Positions 1 through 7,811 of a stretch of 64,000 nt of DNA are shown piece after piece. The notes under the pieces were generated by a model. It did not search any database, was not told where the DNA came from, and saw only the letters and a program-made list of their open reading frames with translations. Location: positions 682,001 through 746,000 of the forward strand of contig NZ_BJOV01000002.1 of NCBI RefSeq assembly GCF_009932475.1, written 5' to 3'. The translations under genes and the position numbers were made by a program. The DNA comes from Gordonia spumicola. GTDB lineage: Bacteria; Actinomycetota; Actinomycetes; Mycobacteriales; Mycobacteriaceae. Every line of letters begins with the position of its first letter. Within the stretch, counting starts at the first letter, position 1.

Positions 1-69
1 CACGACCGCAACCAACACAACAACGACGAGTGAGGGGAGAACGAACCGATTCTTTGCCCACAATGTCAC
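1..69 (-). CDS. Partial membrane protein, N-terminal end only
   Basis: A GTG start at 67–69 overlaps the stop codon of the upstream permease gene (GTGA), and the frame stays open to the window edge (23 codons). The visible peptide starts with a few polar residues (VTLWAKNRF) and then a run of Val, Leu and Ala typical of a first membrane segment. Because it is translationally coupled behind the ABC ATPase and permease genes, it is probably another membrane subunit of the same transporter. The rest of the protein lies outside the window, so the family cannot be named. Confidence 0.55.
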   Translation of the reverse strand, partial: MTLWAKNRFVLPSLVVVVLVAVV

Positions 70-1289
70 GGTTCCATAGCCTCCGGGGATACATCTCCGC
101 AGTTCGCTATCGCATTGAGGGTTCTATCTAGCCAGGCGGCCTGCTTTGCTGGCGACTTCTGTTCGATGCGTTGGACGAGTTCGGTTACGCCCGGCACGTC
201 GGTATTTGCGTTCACACCAGACCTACGCAGAAGCCACAGTTCAATAGGATCCAATGCGGGCGCGTATCCGGATGGATTCTCGGCACATACTGGGAGGTGG
301 TTCACGACAGCATTGGTCAACGACTGCCGAATATCGATATCTGGGGCGTCAGGAATGATCATGAACACGACTTCGCTGGGCGAGGTCGTGATAGCTCGAT
401 ACGTACCTGGCGAATCGAAGCCAGCACGCTTCCAGTCCGTTCGCACAGATGCGATTATCGCTGCGACATTGCCGTCATCGTCAGAGATCTCAGGCCACGT
501 ACAATAGGTCACCTCGTCGCTTGAACTGCACACAAGCGGTGTTGACCGTTCTACGTCGGCTGTGGGCCCAACATCACTTGTCGATGCGGCGCCGATGAAG
601 GCTGCCGCCAGTGGGATGATGATGGCAATACTAATCCATATCGCGCGTCGCTGATTTCCAACAGTCGTGATCAAGACGAGTGCGGCGAGTGCGATTGCAA
701 GGTTCTGAATTGTCCCGGCCCAAAATACTGTTGCTGAAAGCTCACTCTCAATTCCGCAGCACCCAATCCATGAACCGTTGAGATTTCTGATCCAGTACGG
801 TTGGACCGCGCCAGGCATCACCATCCAGAGATATCCGACGACGAGCATGAGGGGGACACTGATAGCACGACGAGCTAAACAGCCGAATGCTCCGCCAATC
901 AGGGCGAAGCATCCGACAGTGCTGATCACCCCCACAGCAACCTCCCACGGAGGCAACAGTGAACCAGAATGAAACGCGCCCGCCCCGTAGGCGATGATGC
1001 TGACAAGAATAGTCGCGGGACCAATCACGTTCCCGATCACAGAGATCCGATACCGAACACCGGGGTACTCGACTAGATGAGAATCCCGAAGCCGACCACA
1101 CTCATAAGCGGCAAGCGCACCCGCTGCTGGCGCCAAGAACATGAGTACTTCAGTGCCATCAATCCAGTCACCTAGTCGATATCGGATAGGCCCGACAGGA
1201 ACCAGCGTTAGGTAATAGGCTGAGATAATGGCGAGTATAGGCGATATCCAGAAGGCAGGCTGGATCCGAAGTCTCGTTAGGATCTGCAT
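66..1289 (-). CDS. ABC-transporter-associated membrane protein (putative permease)
   Basis: A 407-residue protein. About six or seven hydrophobic segments occupy residues 12–235 and a soluble C-terminal part covers about residues 250–407. I do not recognise a named permease family. Its role as membrane partner of the adjacent ATPase is inferred from the one-base TAATG overlap with that gene (stop 1289–1291, start 1287–1289) and from the coupled third membrane gene that follows. The soluble tail is longer than usual for an ABC-2 permease and may be extracytoplasmic. The substrate is unknown. The gene lies in the lower-G+C accessory stretch at the left of the window. Confidence 0.6.
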   Translation of the reverse strand: MQILTRLRIQPAFWISPILAIISAYYLTLVPVGPIRYRLGDWIDGTEVLMFLAPAAGALAAYECGRLRDSHLVEYPGVRYRISVIGNVIGPATILVSIIAYGAGAFHSGSLLPPWEVAVGVISTVGCFALIGGAFGCLARRAISVPLMLVVGYLWMVMPGAVQPYWIRNLNGSWIGCCGIESELSATVFWAGTIQNLAIALAALVLITTVGNQRRAIWISIAIIIPLAAAFIGAASTSDVGPTADVERSTPLVCSSSDEVTYCTWPEISDDDGNVAAIIASVRTDWKRAGFDSPGTYRAITTSPSEVVFMIIPDAPDIDIRQSLTNAVVNHLPVCAENPSGYAPALDPIELWLLRRSGVNANTDVPGVTELVQRIEQKSPAKQAAWLDRTLNAIANCGDVSPEAMEP

Positions 1290-2041
1290 TACAGCGACGA
1301 CTTTACGAAGTGGGAGTACGCTCGTTCAGCCGACTCAACGCCTGTCCGGAGACTACGGCCGTGCGACATGAACTCGGACGCTGATCCGGAGAAGCAGAGA
1401 CGACCAGCGTCGAGCACCGCTACGGCGTCGAACGTGGACGACAGTTCGTCGGTTTCATGTGTCGAGATGATGATATCGATTCCGTGGTGTGCGGCCAGCT
1501 CCCGAACCAGTTGGCGAAAGGATCTCTTCTGGCTGGGGTCCAACCCTGCTGTCGGTTCATCGAGCAAGAGCATGCTCGGCGAGGAGACCAATGTCTGAGC
1601 GAGTCCAAGTCGGCGAAGTTGGCCCCCTGAAAGGTGCGTGGCCTTGTCCCCGGATCTGTCGCTGAGGTCTACATTGCGAAGGGAATCTGATGCGCTAGCC
1701 CAGGCGGCCGACTTGCTCATTCCGGCGACCCACCCGTAGTAGGCAACCTGCTCTCGACAGGTTAATCCCACTACGGGTGTGATCGTCTGCGGCATCCAGC
1801 CGACAGCTCGTCGGATATCCCTCCCCGACAGAACGGCGCCTCGTCCATCGACATGGCGGACTGTTCCACGAGTGGGGCGAAGAGAGTTTGCACCAACTCC
1901 TAGGAGTGTCGACTTGCCGGCTCCGTTCGGGCCGAGCAGCACCGTCAAACCACGACCGCTACGCCAACTGAAGTCGCTGAGCGCCATCCGCCGCCGCCAT
2001 AGCCCGCGATACTCGAAAGTGACTTCCTTGTACTCCAACAA
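1289..2041 (-). CDS. ABC transporter ATP-binding protein
   Basis: This 250-residue nucleotide-binding domain has all the expected motifs: Walker A GPNGAGKST at residues 37–45, signature LSGGQ at 137–141, Walker B LLLDE at 158–162, and the switch histidine in STHETDE (H195). It would hydrolyse ATP on the cytoplasmic face to drive the membrane proteins encoded immediately downstream, with which it is translationally coupled. Single-domain ATPases with separate permeases of this kind are often exporters (ABC-2 class), but nothing here fixes the substrate. The small secreted-protein gene starts 54 bp upstream on the same strand and may be co-transcribed. Confidence 0.85.
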   Translation of the reverse strand: MLEYKEVTFEYRGLWRRRMALSDFSWRSGRGLTVLLGPNGAGKSTLLGVGANSLRPTRGTVRHVDGRGAVLSGRDIRRAVGWMPQTITPVVGLTCREQVAYYGWVAGMSKSAAWASASDSLRNVDLSDRSGDKATHLSGGQLRRLGLAQTLVSSPSMLLLDEPTAGLDPSQKRSFRQLVRELAAHHGIDIIISTHETDELSSTFDAVAVLDAGRLCFSGSASEFMSHGRSLRTGVESAERAYSHFVKSSL

Positions 2042-2094
2042 GTGGAAACCCTGTCGCTAGCTGAAACGTTGGTCCTGTCGATGAGATCGCTCAG

Positions 2095-2514
2095 CTAGTA
2101 GCGGACTCGAACGAACGAAGCATTCAGCTGGCGGAATCCGCCCGAGTACCCATTGATTTTCTCAATCCGGAAGAAGTACTTTCCGGACGCCTTCCGCCCC
2201 CAGTTTCCGAAAGCACTTGCGGAGCAGTTGAGGCGCTTGGTTCCGTGGTCCTCGTCGGGCTGAAAGGGGCGGTCTTTTCGTAGCATGACATCAGCTGATG
2301 CCAAAGCCATTCCCGCAGTCTTCTCGCGGCAGTTGTCAAACCGGACAGTCGTTGCGGCCGCGTCGGAGTTTCCGTCGGTCCAGCGCCGTGACTCGAATCC
2401 CGTGAGCACGCCCGACAGTTTCGTCGTGAATTCTGCTTCCGCCCGCGCCGGGCCTGCCGCCAGAAACGTGAGCCCGAGCAGCAGCGTGCAGACCAATAGC
2501 GTGAGTCTTCTCAT
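2095..2514 (-). CDS. Small secreted protein of unknown function
   Basis: A 139-residue protein with a clear Sec-type signal peptide: basic MRR, hydrophobic LTLLVCTLLLGLTFLAAG, and a likely cleavage after ARA near residue 26. The mature part of about 113 residues is polar, has two cysteines (in FDNCREK and RLNCSAS) that could form a disulfide, and ends in aromatic and basic residues. I recognise no enzyme motif. It lies just upstream of the ABC ATPase gene in the same direction and could share its transcript. It may be an exported effector or a surface protein; function unknown. Confidence 0.6.
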   Translation of the reverse strand: MRRLTLLVCTLLLGLTFLAAGPARAEAEFTTKLSGVLTGFESRRWTDGNSDAAATTVRFDNCREKTAGMALASADVMLRKDRPFQPDEDHGTKRLNCSASAFGNWGRKASGKYFFRIEKINGYSGGFRQLNASFVRVRY

Positions 2515-3121
2515 TTACATCCCCCTGGTTGTGGCCTGACGCCAGCCGCCTGACCGTATTACGACCTTAGAGCGATCAAGGCCGACATGTGCGACTTTGA
2601 CCACTCTCGAGCTTTTTGTCAATAGAGGCGCTTAAGTTCATAGCCGACCAGCCCCAACCAGGTCCGATGGCCCAGACTCTCGAGACCAAGTCTAAAGTCG
2701 TACATCAGGCTGGCCGGTCATCGGATCCAGGGATACCTTCAGCCTCGTTCCCGCGCAACGTACTGCGCCAACGGCCTCGTCGTACAGACTCAAGTCGGGC
2801 GTGCTATTCGTGATTCTCCAGCGGCGCATGCTGCTCGTCGTGAAAGATCGATCGTGCGACAAAGCCCCGACGTCTGGACCCGGATACACCGTCGACTGTG
2901 GCCGCATTAGCGCGGGAGCTGGCCAACTCGGTGGATACGGGTGTGCCTACCCGCACCGTAGTTCCGTGGCGCTCGGAGCCAGCCGAGGTGCACTCGAGTC
3001 GCGAGAAGAAGGAGGACAGTGGTCAAGTCGCATCTTCTGCAACTTGAACTCGGCTCGCGATCCAGACTGAACAGCCCCTGTCGGGCGGGCGGGACGGATT
3101 GTGTCAGTGGGATGACGTCTA
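2515..3121. other. 607-bp gene-poor stretch
   Basis: No gene can be called with confidence between the divergent secreted-protein gene and the NERD gene. The only open frame that looks protein-like is a minus-strand 71-codon frame at 2692–2907 (listed separately). Promoters for both divergent genes must lie here, but no convincing -35/-10 pair or palindrome was seen. Confidence 0.5.
2692..2907 (-). pseudogene. Possible remnant of a small secreted protein gene
   Basis: A 71-codon frame whose second half (RWRITNSTPDLSLYDEAVGA and following) has a sensible amino-acid mix and a cysteine in AVRCAG. There is no signal peptide and no clear ribosome-binding site. The frame continues only about 13 codons upstream before a stop, so it looks like the C-terminal part of a decayed gene. 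It could also be a chance frame. Confidence 0.25.
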
Positions 3122-4153
3122 ATGAGGCGTATGGACACTATGACCGTCTTCTTAGCGCTGCTTGTTACCGCTCTCGTCTGTGCGCTGGTGGCGTCGGCAG
3201 TGCTCGTACGCCGCCGAGTCGCCAAAGCTGCCGTTGCGATGCACAGTCGCGAACAGTATCTGCTTCAGGCGCACCAGATGCGGATGGGAGAGGCGGCCGG
3301 TGAGTTCTCCCGGATTCTGGCTGCTAGTCAGGCCGACCACACCGCCGAGATTTCTGCTCTGAAGATCGCTCATCAGAACGAGCTGTCCGAAGCGGAGGTT
3401 GCACGGGATGTCATCCGACACCGAGCCGACCTCCTGCAGGAGAAGCAGGACAAGCTCCTCGCCCAGGGGGACCGCTATTCACGCGACCGCATAGTGTCGG
3501 TCTGTCGGGAACTGGATCGATCAGCGATGGTCTTCAGCGGTGTCATGTTTCGCCCTGCCGACAGCGACGTCTATGCCCAGATCGACCACATAGTCCTCGT
3601 CGCCGGGCGGATCATGATCGTGGAGAACAAGTACTGGGACGCGGTCGTGCTGGACGGCGCTGCCCCGCGGGAGGGCGCGCTGGCTCACCTCCTCAGCGAG
3701 ATTGAAGTGAGTGCCGTTGAGCGCGGCGACCTCGCCTTGCGAGTCGCGCGCCGCGGGGCGTCGATCCAGCTCTACGCCCACGGATCGACCAGATCGAGCG
3801 AGTCCACATCGAACAAGAAGTTCTCGCGCGTGACTGTTTCGGACGTGAAGGAACGGACCCCTACTACCCAAGTCAAAGTCCAGGCCGCGCGACTCCGTTC
3901 ACTGTTTGAGGCCCATGACATAGCCTGCGGTTGGATCGACGCCTGCGTGTACTACTCCCATCCCAATTCCTATTCTCACTTGCGAGCGCACGATCAGGCG
4001 GTCGCACTGGTCGGGAGCACCTCTGACCTTCGTGGTTGGCTTCGCGCTAGTTTGAGTCGTCGCGGATCCGCATCGGTCGACATGCCCGCGGTCGCCGCCA
4101 TTCTTGACGGCCTCAGTCTGGACGTGTCGCGTAGCACGGAAACTGGCCGTTGA
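3122..4153 (+). CDS. Membrane-anchored NERD-domain protein
   Basis: A 343-residue protein with one N-terminal membrane segment (about residues 8–29), a Glu/Gln-rich likely coiled coil (about 55–115), and then a segment with the hallmark of the nuclease-related domain (NERD): QIDHIVLV at 153–160, then RIMIVENKYWD at 163–173. D155, E168 and K170 match a D–ExK-like nuclease core. Family knowledge suggests DNA processing or restriction-like functions for NERD proteins, often in accessory regions. The start is uncertain: in-frame ATGs at 3122, 3131 and 3140 are all possible, and none has a strong ribosome-binding site. No partner gene is adjacent. Confidence 0.65.
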   Translation: MRRMDTMTVFLALLVTALVCALVASAVLVRRRVAKAAVAMHSREQYLLQAHQMRMGEAAGEFSRILAASQADHTAEISALKIAHQNELSEAEVARDVIRHRADLLQEKQDKLLAQGDRYSRDRIVSVCRELDRSAMVFSGVMFRPADSDVYAQIDHIVLVAGRIMIVENKYWDAVVLDGAAPREGALAHLLSEIEVSAVERGDLALRVARRGASIQLYAHGSTRSSESTSNKKFSRVTVSDVKERTPTTQVKVQAARLRSLFEAHDIACGWIDACVYYSHPNSYSHLRAHDQAVALVGSTSDLRGWLRASLSRRGSASVDMPAVAAILDGLSLDVSRSTETGR

Positions 4154-4449
4154 AACGGCTTCCCACTCTACATCGACGCCCGCAACCTCGCCGTCAAGAG
4201 CGGTCGAGCGCTCCAGCTTTGCGTAGTAACTCCAACGTCTCAGTTCGATCTAGGTTCGGCTCTGATGCACATTCCTGACCCCTCCTCGTCGCGTCATCGC
4301 TATGATCTTTGCGCTCCCATTGTCGCGTGGCATGAGCATCTTTCACTAGTACCCGTCCGTGAAGGGCTGGCACTTACGGCAATCCGCAAGAAGTCGACCC
4401 ACTTTGGTGATCTGGATGGACGTAGTCCAAGCTTGGCTACTAGTCGGGG

Positions 4450-4866
4450 CTATCGACCGATCGTCTGGTCCCCAGCTCGGACAGCTGCGGTCCCAGCTTG
4501 GACTTGCGCCGCGAATTCAGTTGCATAGCGGAGGAGCTGCGGGGCCGTCATTTCGATCGGGTCTTCGTCGAGGACGCGGAGCACCGACCTGTAGTTGAGT
4601 GTGGGGTTGATTGTGGTGAACCACTGTCGGACCTGCAGATCACTGAGAACAGACTGGAGTTCCTGAACGATCTGGAAGACGACTGTCAGACGAACGAGCG
4701 CGCGTTGGCGAAGATTCTGGTTGCCGGTGGCCCAGTTTCGTAGAGTGCGTGGGTCGCTGACGCCGACGGCTGCAGCAGCTGTGTCGATACTCAGCACGTC
4801 GACGATCGTGAAGGTCATCGTGGCTGGCGATGCTGTTACCGCCTGCTGAAACGAGTTTCCTTCCAT
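4450..4866 (-). CDS. Orphan MbcA/ParS/Xre-type antitoxin-like regulator (DUF2384-like)
   Basis: The start at 4866 is fixed by an excellent ribosome-binding site (AAGGAGGA followed by GACT and ATG), giving 138 residues. The N-terminal half carries a helix-turn-helix-like segment (VSDPRTLRNWATG). The C-terminal half (VLSDLQVRQWFTTINPTL followed by a Leu/Ala-rich helix) resembles the MbcA/ParS/Xre antitoxin C-terminal domain. Such antitoxins normally sit next to a RES-domain toxin, and none is adjacent, so this copy is an orphan. It is divergent from the recombinase-like/transposase cassette and may regulate it through the palindromes just upstream of its start. The family assignment is by motif recognition only. 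Confidence 0.6.
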   Translation of the reverse strand: MEGNSFQQAVTASPATMTFTIVDVLSIDTAAAAVGVSDPRTLRNWATGNQNLRQRALVRLTVVFQIVQELQSVLSDLQVRQWFTTINPTLNYRSVLRVLDEDPIEMTAPQLLRYATEFAAQVQAGTAAVRAGDQTIGR

Positions 4867-4886
4867 AGTCTCCTCCTTATATCCGC

Positions 4887-4924
4887 ACTCGACACGCCGA
4901 GTAAACATCTCCACAATTGTCGAG
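4887..4924. promoter_or_regulatory. Candidate operator palindromes upstream of the DUF2384-like gene
   Basis: Two inverted repeats lie between the regulator start (4866) and the hairpin array: ACTCG–6 bp–CGAGT (4887–4902) and CTCCACAATTGTCGAG (4909–4924, 16 bp with one mismatched pair). The half-site CTCGACA/TGTCGAG occurs at 4888–4894 and, inverted, at 4918–4924. Position and symmetry suggest binding sites for the neighbouring helix-turn-helix protein; this is inference. Confidence 0.4.
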
Positions 4925-4952
4925 TTGAATGCTAGTGTTGACCTCACATTCG

Positions 4953-5160
4953 AAGCCACGTCCGGGAGTTCCAACCTGGACGTGGCTTTTCTGTTTCATA
5001 CACCCGAGGGGGCAACACTGGGAATCAATCGGGCACGACCATTCTGATCTCTTCTCGCAGCGAAGAGATCACGTTCGGCAAGCCAACCCTTGCCGAACGA
5101 CATCAGGCACCGACCAAACTGGTCGGCACCTGACATCTCAACGGCGGTCGCCACCGCCGT
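4953..5160 (+). ncRNA. Array of five stem-loops: candidate structured RNA or folded DNA recombination substrate
   Basis: Five inverted repeats follow each other. (1) AAGCCACGTCC 4953–4963 with 4978–4988, followed by TTTTCTGTTT, which looks like an intrinsic terminator. (2) GATCTCTTC 5046–5054 with 5062–5070. (3) CGTTCGGCAAG 5072–5082 with 5089–5099. (4) TCAGGCACCGACCA 5103–5116 with 5120–5133, interrupted by a symmetric 2x2 internal loop so that GGCACC appears in both arms. (5) ACGGCGGT 5141–5148 with 5153–5160. Hairpins 2–5 are nearly contiguous. There is no convincing protein frame. The array ends 13 bp before the leader ORF of the recombinase/transposase cassette. A structured leader or noncoding RNA on the plus strand, or a single-strand-folded recombination site, are the main options. 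Confidence 0.5.
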
Positions 5161-5185
5161 CCTGAACCCGCCTAGGAGTTCCTTC

Positions 5186-5266
5186 GTGACGATACACGCC
5201 ATTCTGTGCTGCCTGCGGACGCCGCGCGCCTCCACTCGCCATCTTCATAGGGTGCGAGCGCAATGA
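5186..5266 (+). CDS. Putative 26-residue leader peptide coupled to the recombinase-like gene
   Basis: A GTG start at 5186 follows a good ribosome-binding site (AGGAG at 5174–5178, 7-nt spacer). The frame encodes 26 residues, including two adjacent cysteines and a basic C-terminal half, and stops in an ATGA overlap with the next gene's ATG at 5263. The downstream gene has no good ribosome-binding site of its own, so this leader may supply translational coupling. Together with the hairpin array it could form an attenuation system. No homology can be claimed for so short a peptide. Confidence 0.4.
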   Translation: MTIHAILCCLRTPRASTRHLHRVRAQ

Positions 5267-6183
5267 GGGGCACCAGTGTCGACACGGCGATCGACTTGTA
5301 CGTCCCGACATCGATTGGGGCGATCGAGTGGGGGTTGATCGCCGATTCGGCACGACGGATCACTCGGTCCAGTGCCCCCGCTACCGGCACCTCGGCAAGT
5401 CATCGAATCCTTGCGATCACTCAATTGCTCCTGTGGGCCCACCGCCTCGGCCTACCGACTGATGTCGAGGAACTCTTCACCCCGGAGGTCATCGAACGAT
5501 ACGTGGCCACCGGATGTCCGAACCTCAGCCCTGCGAGCCGTGGTACTCGCCGGTCGGTGCTCCGGACGATCGGGCGGCGCGTAACTCGCCGCGCCCGGTG
5601 GGATTCGGCCGCGCCGGCATACCCGACGGCCAGGCCGTACCAGCCGTACACGACCCGGGAATGCGAATGGCTCGTCGAATGCGCACACTCACAGGCAACC
5701 GCCGGCCGACAACGCGTCATGACCGTCCTACTCGGACTGGGGCTCGGCGCCGGGCTCGCTCCGGACGAAATCGCACACCTCACCGCGCGACGCATCATCA
5801 CCGTCACACCTGGTCGGCACGCGGTCGCGCTGGAACAACGTATCGTCCCAATCCGGACCGCCTATGCGCCGCTCATCGTGGACCTCGCGGCACAGCTGCC
5901 CGCTGATACTCCTCTGATTCGCGACAAGGCGGTGCCACGCATCGAAACGTTGTGGTCGCTGTTGCAGCCATGTGAGGTCCCGGTTCCGCTTCAACCACTA
6001 ACAGTTACCCGTTTGCGCACGACGTGGGCCCACGATGCCCTGAACTCGCCCATCCCGCTACCACACGTCGTCGGGGCGTACGGCCTACGAAGCGCGACGT
6101 TCATTGAGCCGTTGATGCCCGCGCTTCTGGCATCTATTGACCCTGAAACAGTGGTCGCCAACTCCGCGCTCTACGAATTTTGA
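5263..6183 (+). CDS. Degenerate tyrosine-recombinase-like protein
   Basis: A 306-residue protein with the layout of a tyrosine recombinase: an N-terminal helical part (about 1–110) and a catalytic-like part (about 125–290). The active-site signature is eroded. The box I region reads LGAGLAPDEIAHL (about 161–173), with Ala where the first catalytic Arg is expected. The HxxR region reads TRLRTTW (249–255) and keeps only R252. The LGH position reads VGA, and no Tyr is present where the nucleophile should be (F280/I281). It is therefore probably not an active strand-cutting enzyme. The gene starts inside the ATGA end of a leader ORF and its stop overlaps the TTG start of the transposase, so the pair is made together. 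It may help target or regulate the transposase (inference). Confidence 0.5.
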   Translation: MRGTSVDTAIDLYVPTSIGAIEWGLIADSARRITRSSAPATGTSASHRILAITQLLLWAHRLGLPTDVEELFTPEVIERYVATGCPNLSPASRGTRRSVLRTIGRRVTRRARWDSAAPAYPTARPYQPYTTRECEWLVECAHSQATAGRQRVMTVLLGLGLGAGLAPDEIAHLTARRIITVTPGRHAVALEQRIVPIRTAYAPLIVDLAAQLPADTPLIRDKAVPRIETLWSLLQPCEVPVPLQPLTVTRLRTTWAHDALNSPIPLPHVVGAYGLRSATFIEPLMPALLASIDPETVVANSALYEF

Positions 6184-7811
6184 TCAGGCGTGCTGTGAAG
6201 CTCCGGCATGTCGACACGATCGTGGTTGGCGACGGCCCACCCTCCAGTGACCTCAACTTCACTATCGCGTACAACGCTGCGCTGCAGAGCCGCGCCCGGC
6301 GTCTGCTCGATATCGTCATGATTCACGAGAGCCGTGGAAGGCCGCGAAAGTTCCTTCCGTCGCAGTTCTTCGCTCTGGCTTACCTGACAGTGCTTGCGCA
6401 CCGCCCGCTGCACTACACACAGATCTACGAAACGTACTGTGGCCTTACACCTGACCAACGCGAAACTCTTGGCTTGCGAGACGACCTCCACTACGACCAA
6501 GTCCGCTACTTCGGTGAACGTGTGAAACAACTGGTCGTGGCTGGACGCGTGGAAATGGTGGATCTCATGAACGGGATCTTCGACGCCCAGATCCCAGCGC
6601 GGACCACCATGTCGGTATCGGTGGACTCGACCGACTACGAAACGTACGGACGCATCCGGGCATTCTGGTCGGCCGATCGTGATCCAGCGCCGACATCCCA
6701 TGATCAAGCGCAATCGGACGTGGTCGAACTCAAGTCGCGGAGGACTGGTTGGCCGTTGCTTGGGGACGACGGTCGACCCCAGCGAACCAAAGACCCCGAC
6801 GCTCGAGACGGGCATCGTTCGGCACACAACAATCGGGCATCGGGACCGTTCGTGGGCTACGACCTGACTCTTGGTGTCAACACGCGCCCCTACGGTTCGA
6901 AAACCACCGTTCCGAACTACATAGTCTCAGCGAATCTCACCCCAGCTGGCAGTCACCACGCAAAAGCGGCACAGCCGATGATCGATCTGCTGCAGGCTCG
7001 CGGCCACACCATCACCGATGTTCCAGCCGATCGGGCCTACAACTACGCCAAACCCGAACTCTGGACACAACGACTCCGCGACAACGGTATCGAACCCGTC
7101 TTCGACCTGACCAAGAAGCAACGAACCCCCAAACCCGGTCCCATCCACGGGACTGTCGTGATCGACGGGACACTGTTCACCCAGGCGCTGCCAGAGAACC
7201 TCCGCCATCTGCCCGCTCACAGCCGCGACATGACCGTGGAGAAGCACCAGGAACTCGCCGAACGCTACGACGAGCGCTACGCCAATTACGGGTACAAGCC
7301 GATGACAACCCGAAACCGCCGGACACGGTTCCGCGGCCCCGTCCGAGCCGACCGCGCCACTTCGCCGATTCGGTGCCCGAACACCCCGTACTCCATGCGC
7401 GGCTCCCAGGACCGGCCCACCACCACATGCGCTAGTCGATGCGGTTGCAGTGGGACCGTCACCCTTCCTGACAGTTACCTTCCGAACATCCGCCAGCGGA
7501 ACCCCTACGGCACCACAAAGTGGTTCAAGGACTATTACAGGCGCAACGCCGTTGAATCGGCCAACAGCCAACTTCGAGACGCGCAGCCGCTCGAACGCGG
7601 ATACACACGAGTCTTCGGCCGGATCAAGAACGCGTTTCTCCTCGGCTTCACGATCTTCGCCCACAACCAACGCTGCATCGTCAACCACTTCCACCTCCGC
7701 CGACAGAACGTCCCGCCGCAGTTCCCGCTCACCCACAGACCACTCACACCCGACACCCAAGCCCCGGCGCCACGACACACCACCACACGACCACGCGCAC
7801 CCAGCGGCTGA
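6180..7811 (+). CDS. DDE transposase, IS4/IS5/IS1182-like fold
   Basis: A 543-residue protein with a recognisable DDE triad: D149 in SVSVDSTDYETY, D284 in VPADRAYNYA and E459 in RRNAVESANSQL. The central CYS positions C399, C417, C421 and C423 may bind metal. The RNaseH-like core is split by a longer insert, as in IS4/IS5-like enzymes, but the exact IS family cannot be set by eye. The TTG start at 6180 overlaps the stop of the recombinase-like gene (TTTGA); an in-frame GTG at 6195 is an alternative. The frame is intact and the C-terminal tail is Pro/Arg/Thr-rich. No terminal inverted repeats or target duplications were found, so the element's ends are undefined. Confidence 0.75.
   Translation: MIRRAVKLRHVDTIVVGDGPPSSDLNFTIAYNAALQSRARRLLDIVMIHESRGRPRKFLPSQFFALAYLTVLAHRPLHYTQIYETYCGLTPDQRETLGLRDDLHYDQVRYFGERVKQLVVAGRVEMVDLMNGIFDAQIPARTTMSVSVDSTDYETYGRIRAFWSADRDPAPTSHDQAQSDVVELKSRRTGWPLLGDDGRPQRTKDPDARDGHRSAHNNRASGPFVGYDLTLGVNTRPYGSKTTVPNYIVSANLTPAGSHHAKAAQPMIDLLQARGHTITDVPADRAYNYAKPELWTQRLRDNGIEPVFDLTKKQRTPKPGPIHGTVVIDGTLFTQALPENLRHLPAHSRDMTVEKHQELAERYDERYANYGYKPMTTRNRRTRFRGPVRADRATSPIRCPNTPYSMRGSQDRPTTTCASRCGCSGTVTLPDSYLPNIRQRNPYGTTKWFKDYYRRNAVESANSQLRDAQPLERGYTRVFGRIKNAFLLGFTIFAHNQRCIVNHFHLRRQNVPPQFPLTHRPLTPDTQAPAPRHTTTRPRAPSG

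Noticed and set aside
4154..4449. Short open frames in the gap after the NERD gene
   Set aside because: They lack ribosome-binding sites and any recognisable pattern; the gap is left without a gene.
5168..5183. GCCTAGGAG near the leader ORF shared with the 3' ends of the two tRNA genes, taken as a possible attachment site
   Set aside because: Only nine bases match, and both tRNAs share it because of their T-arm; too short for a tRNA-derived att site.
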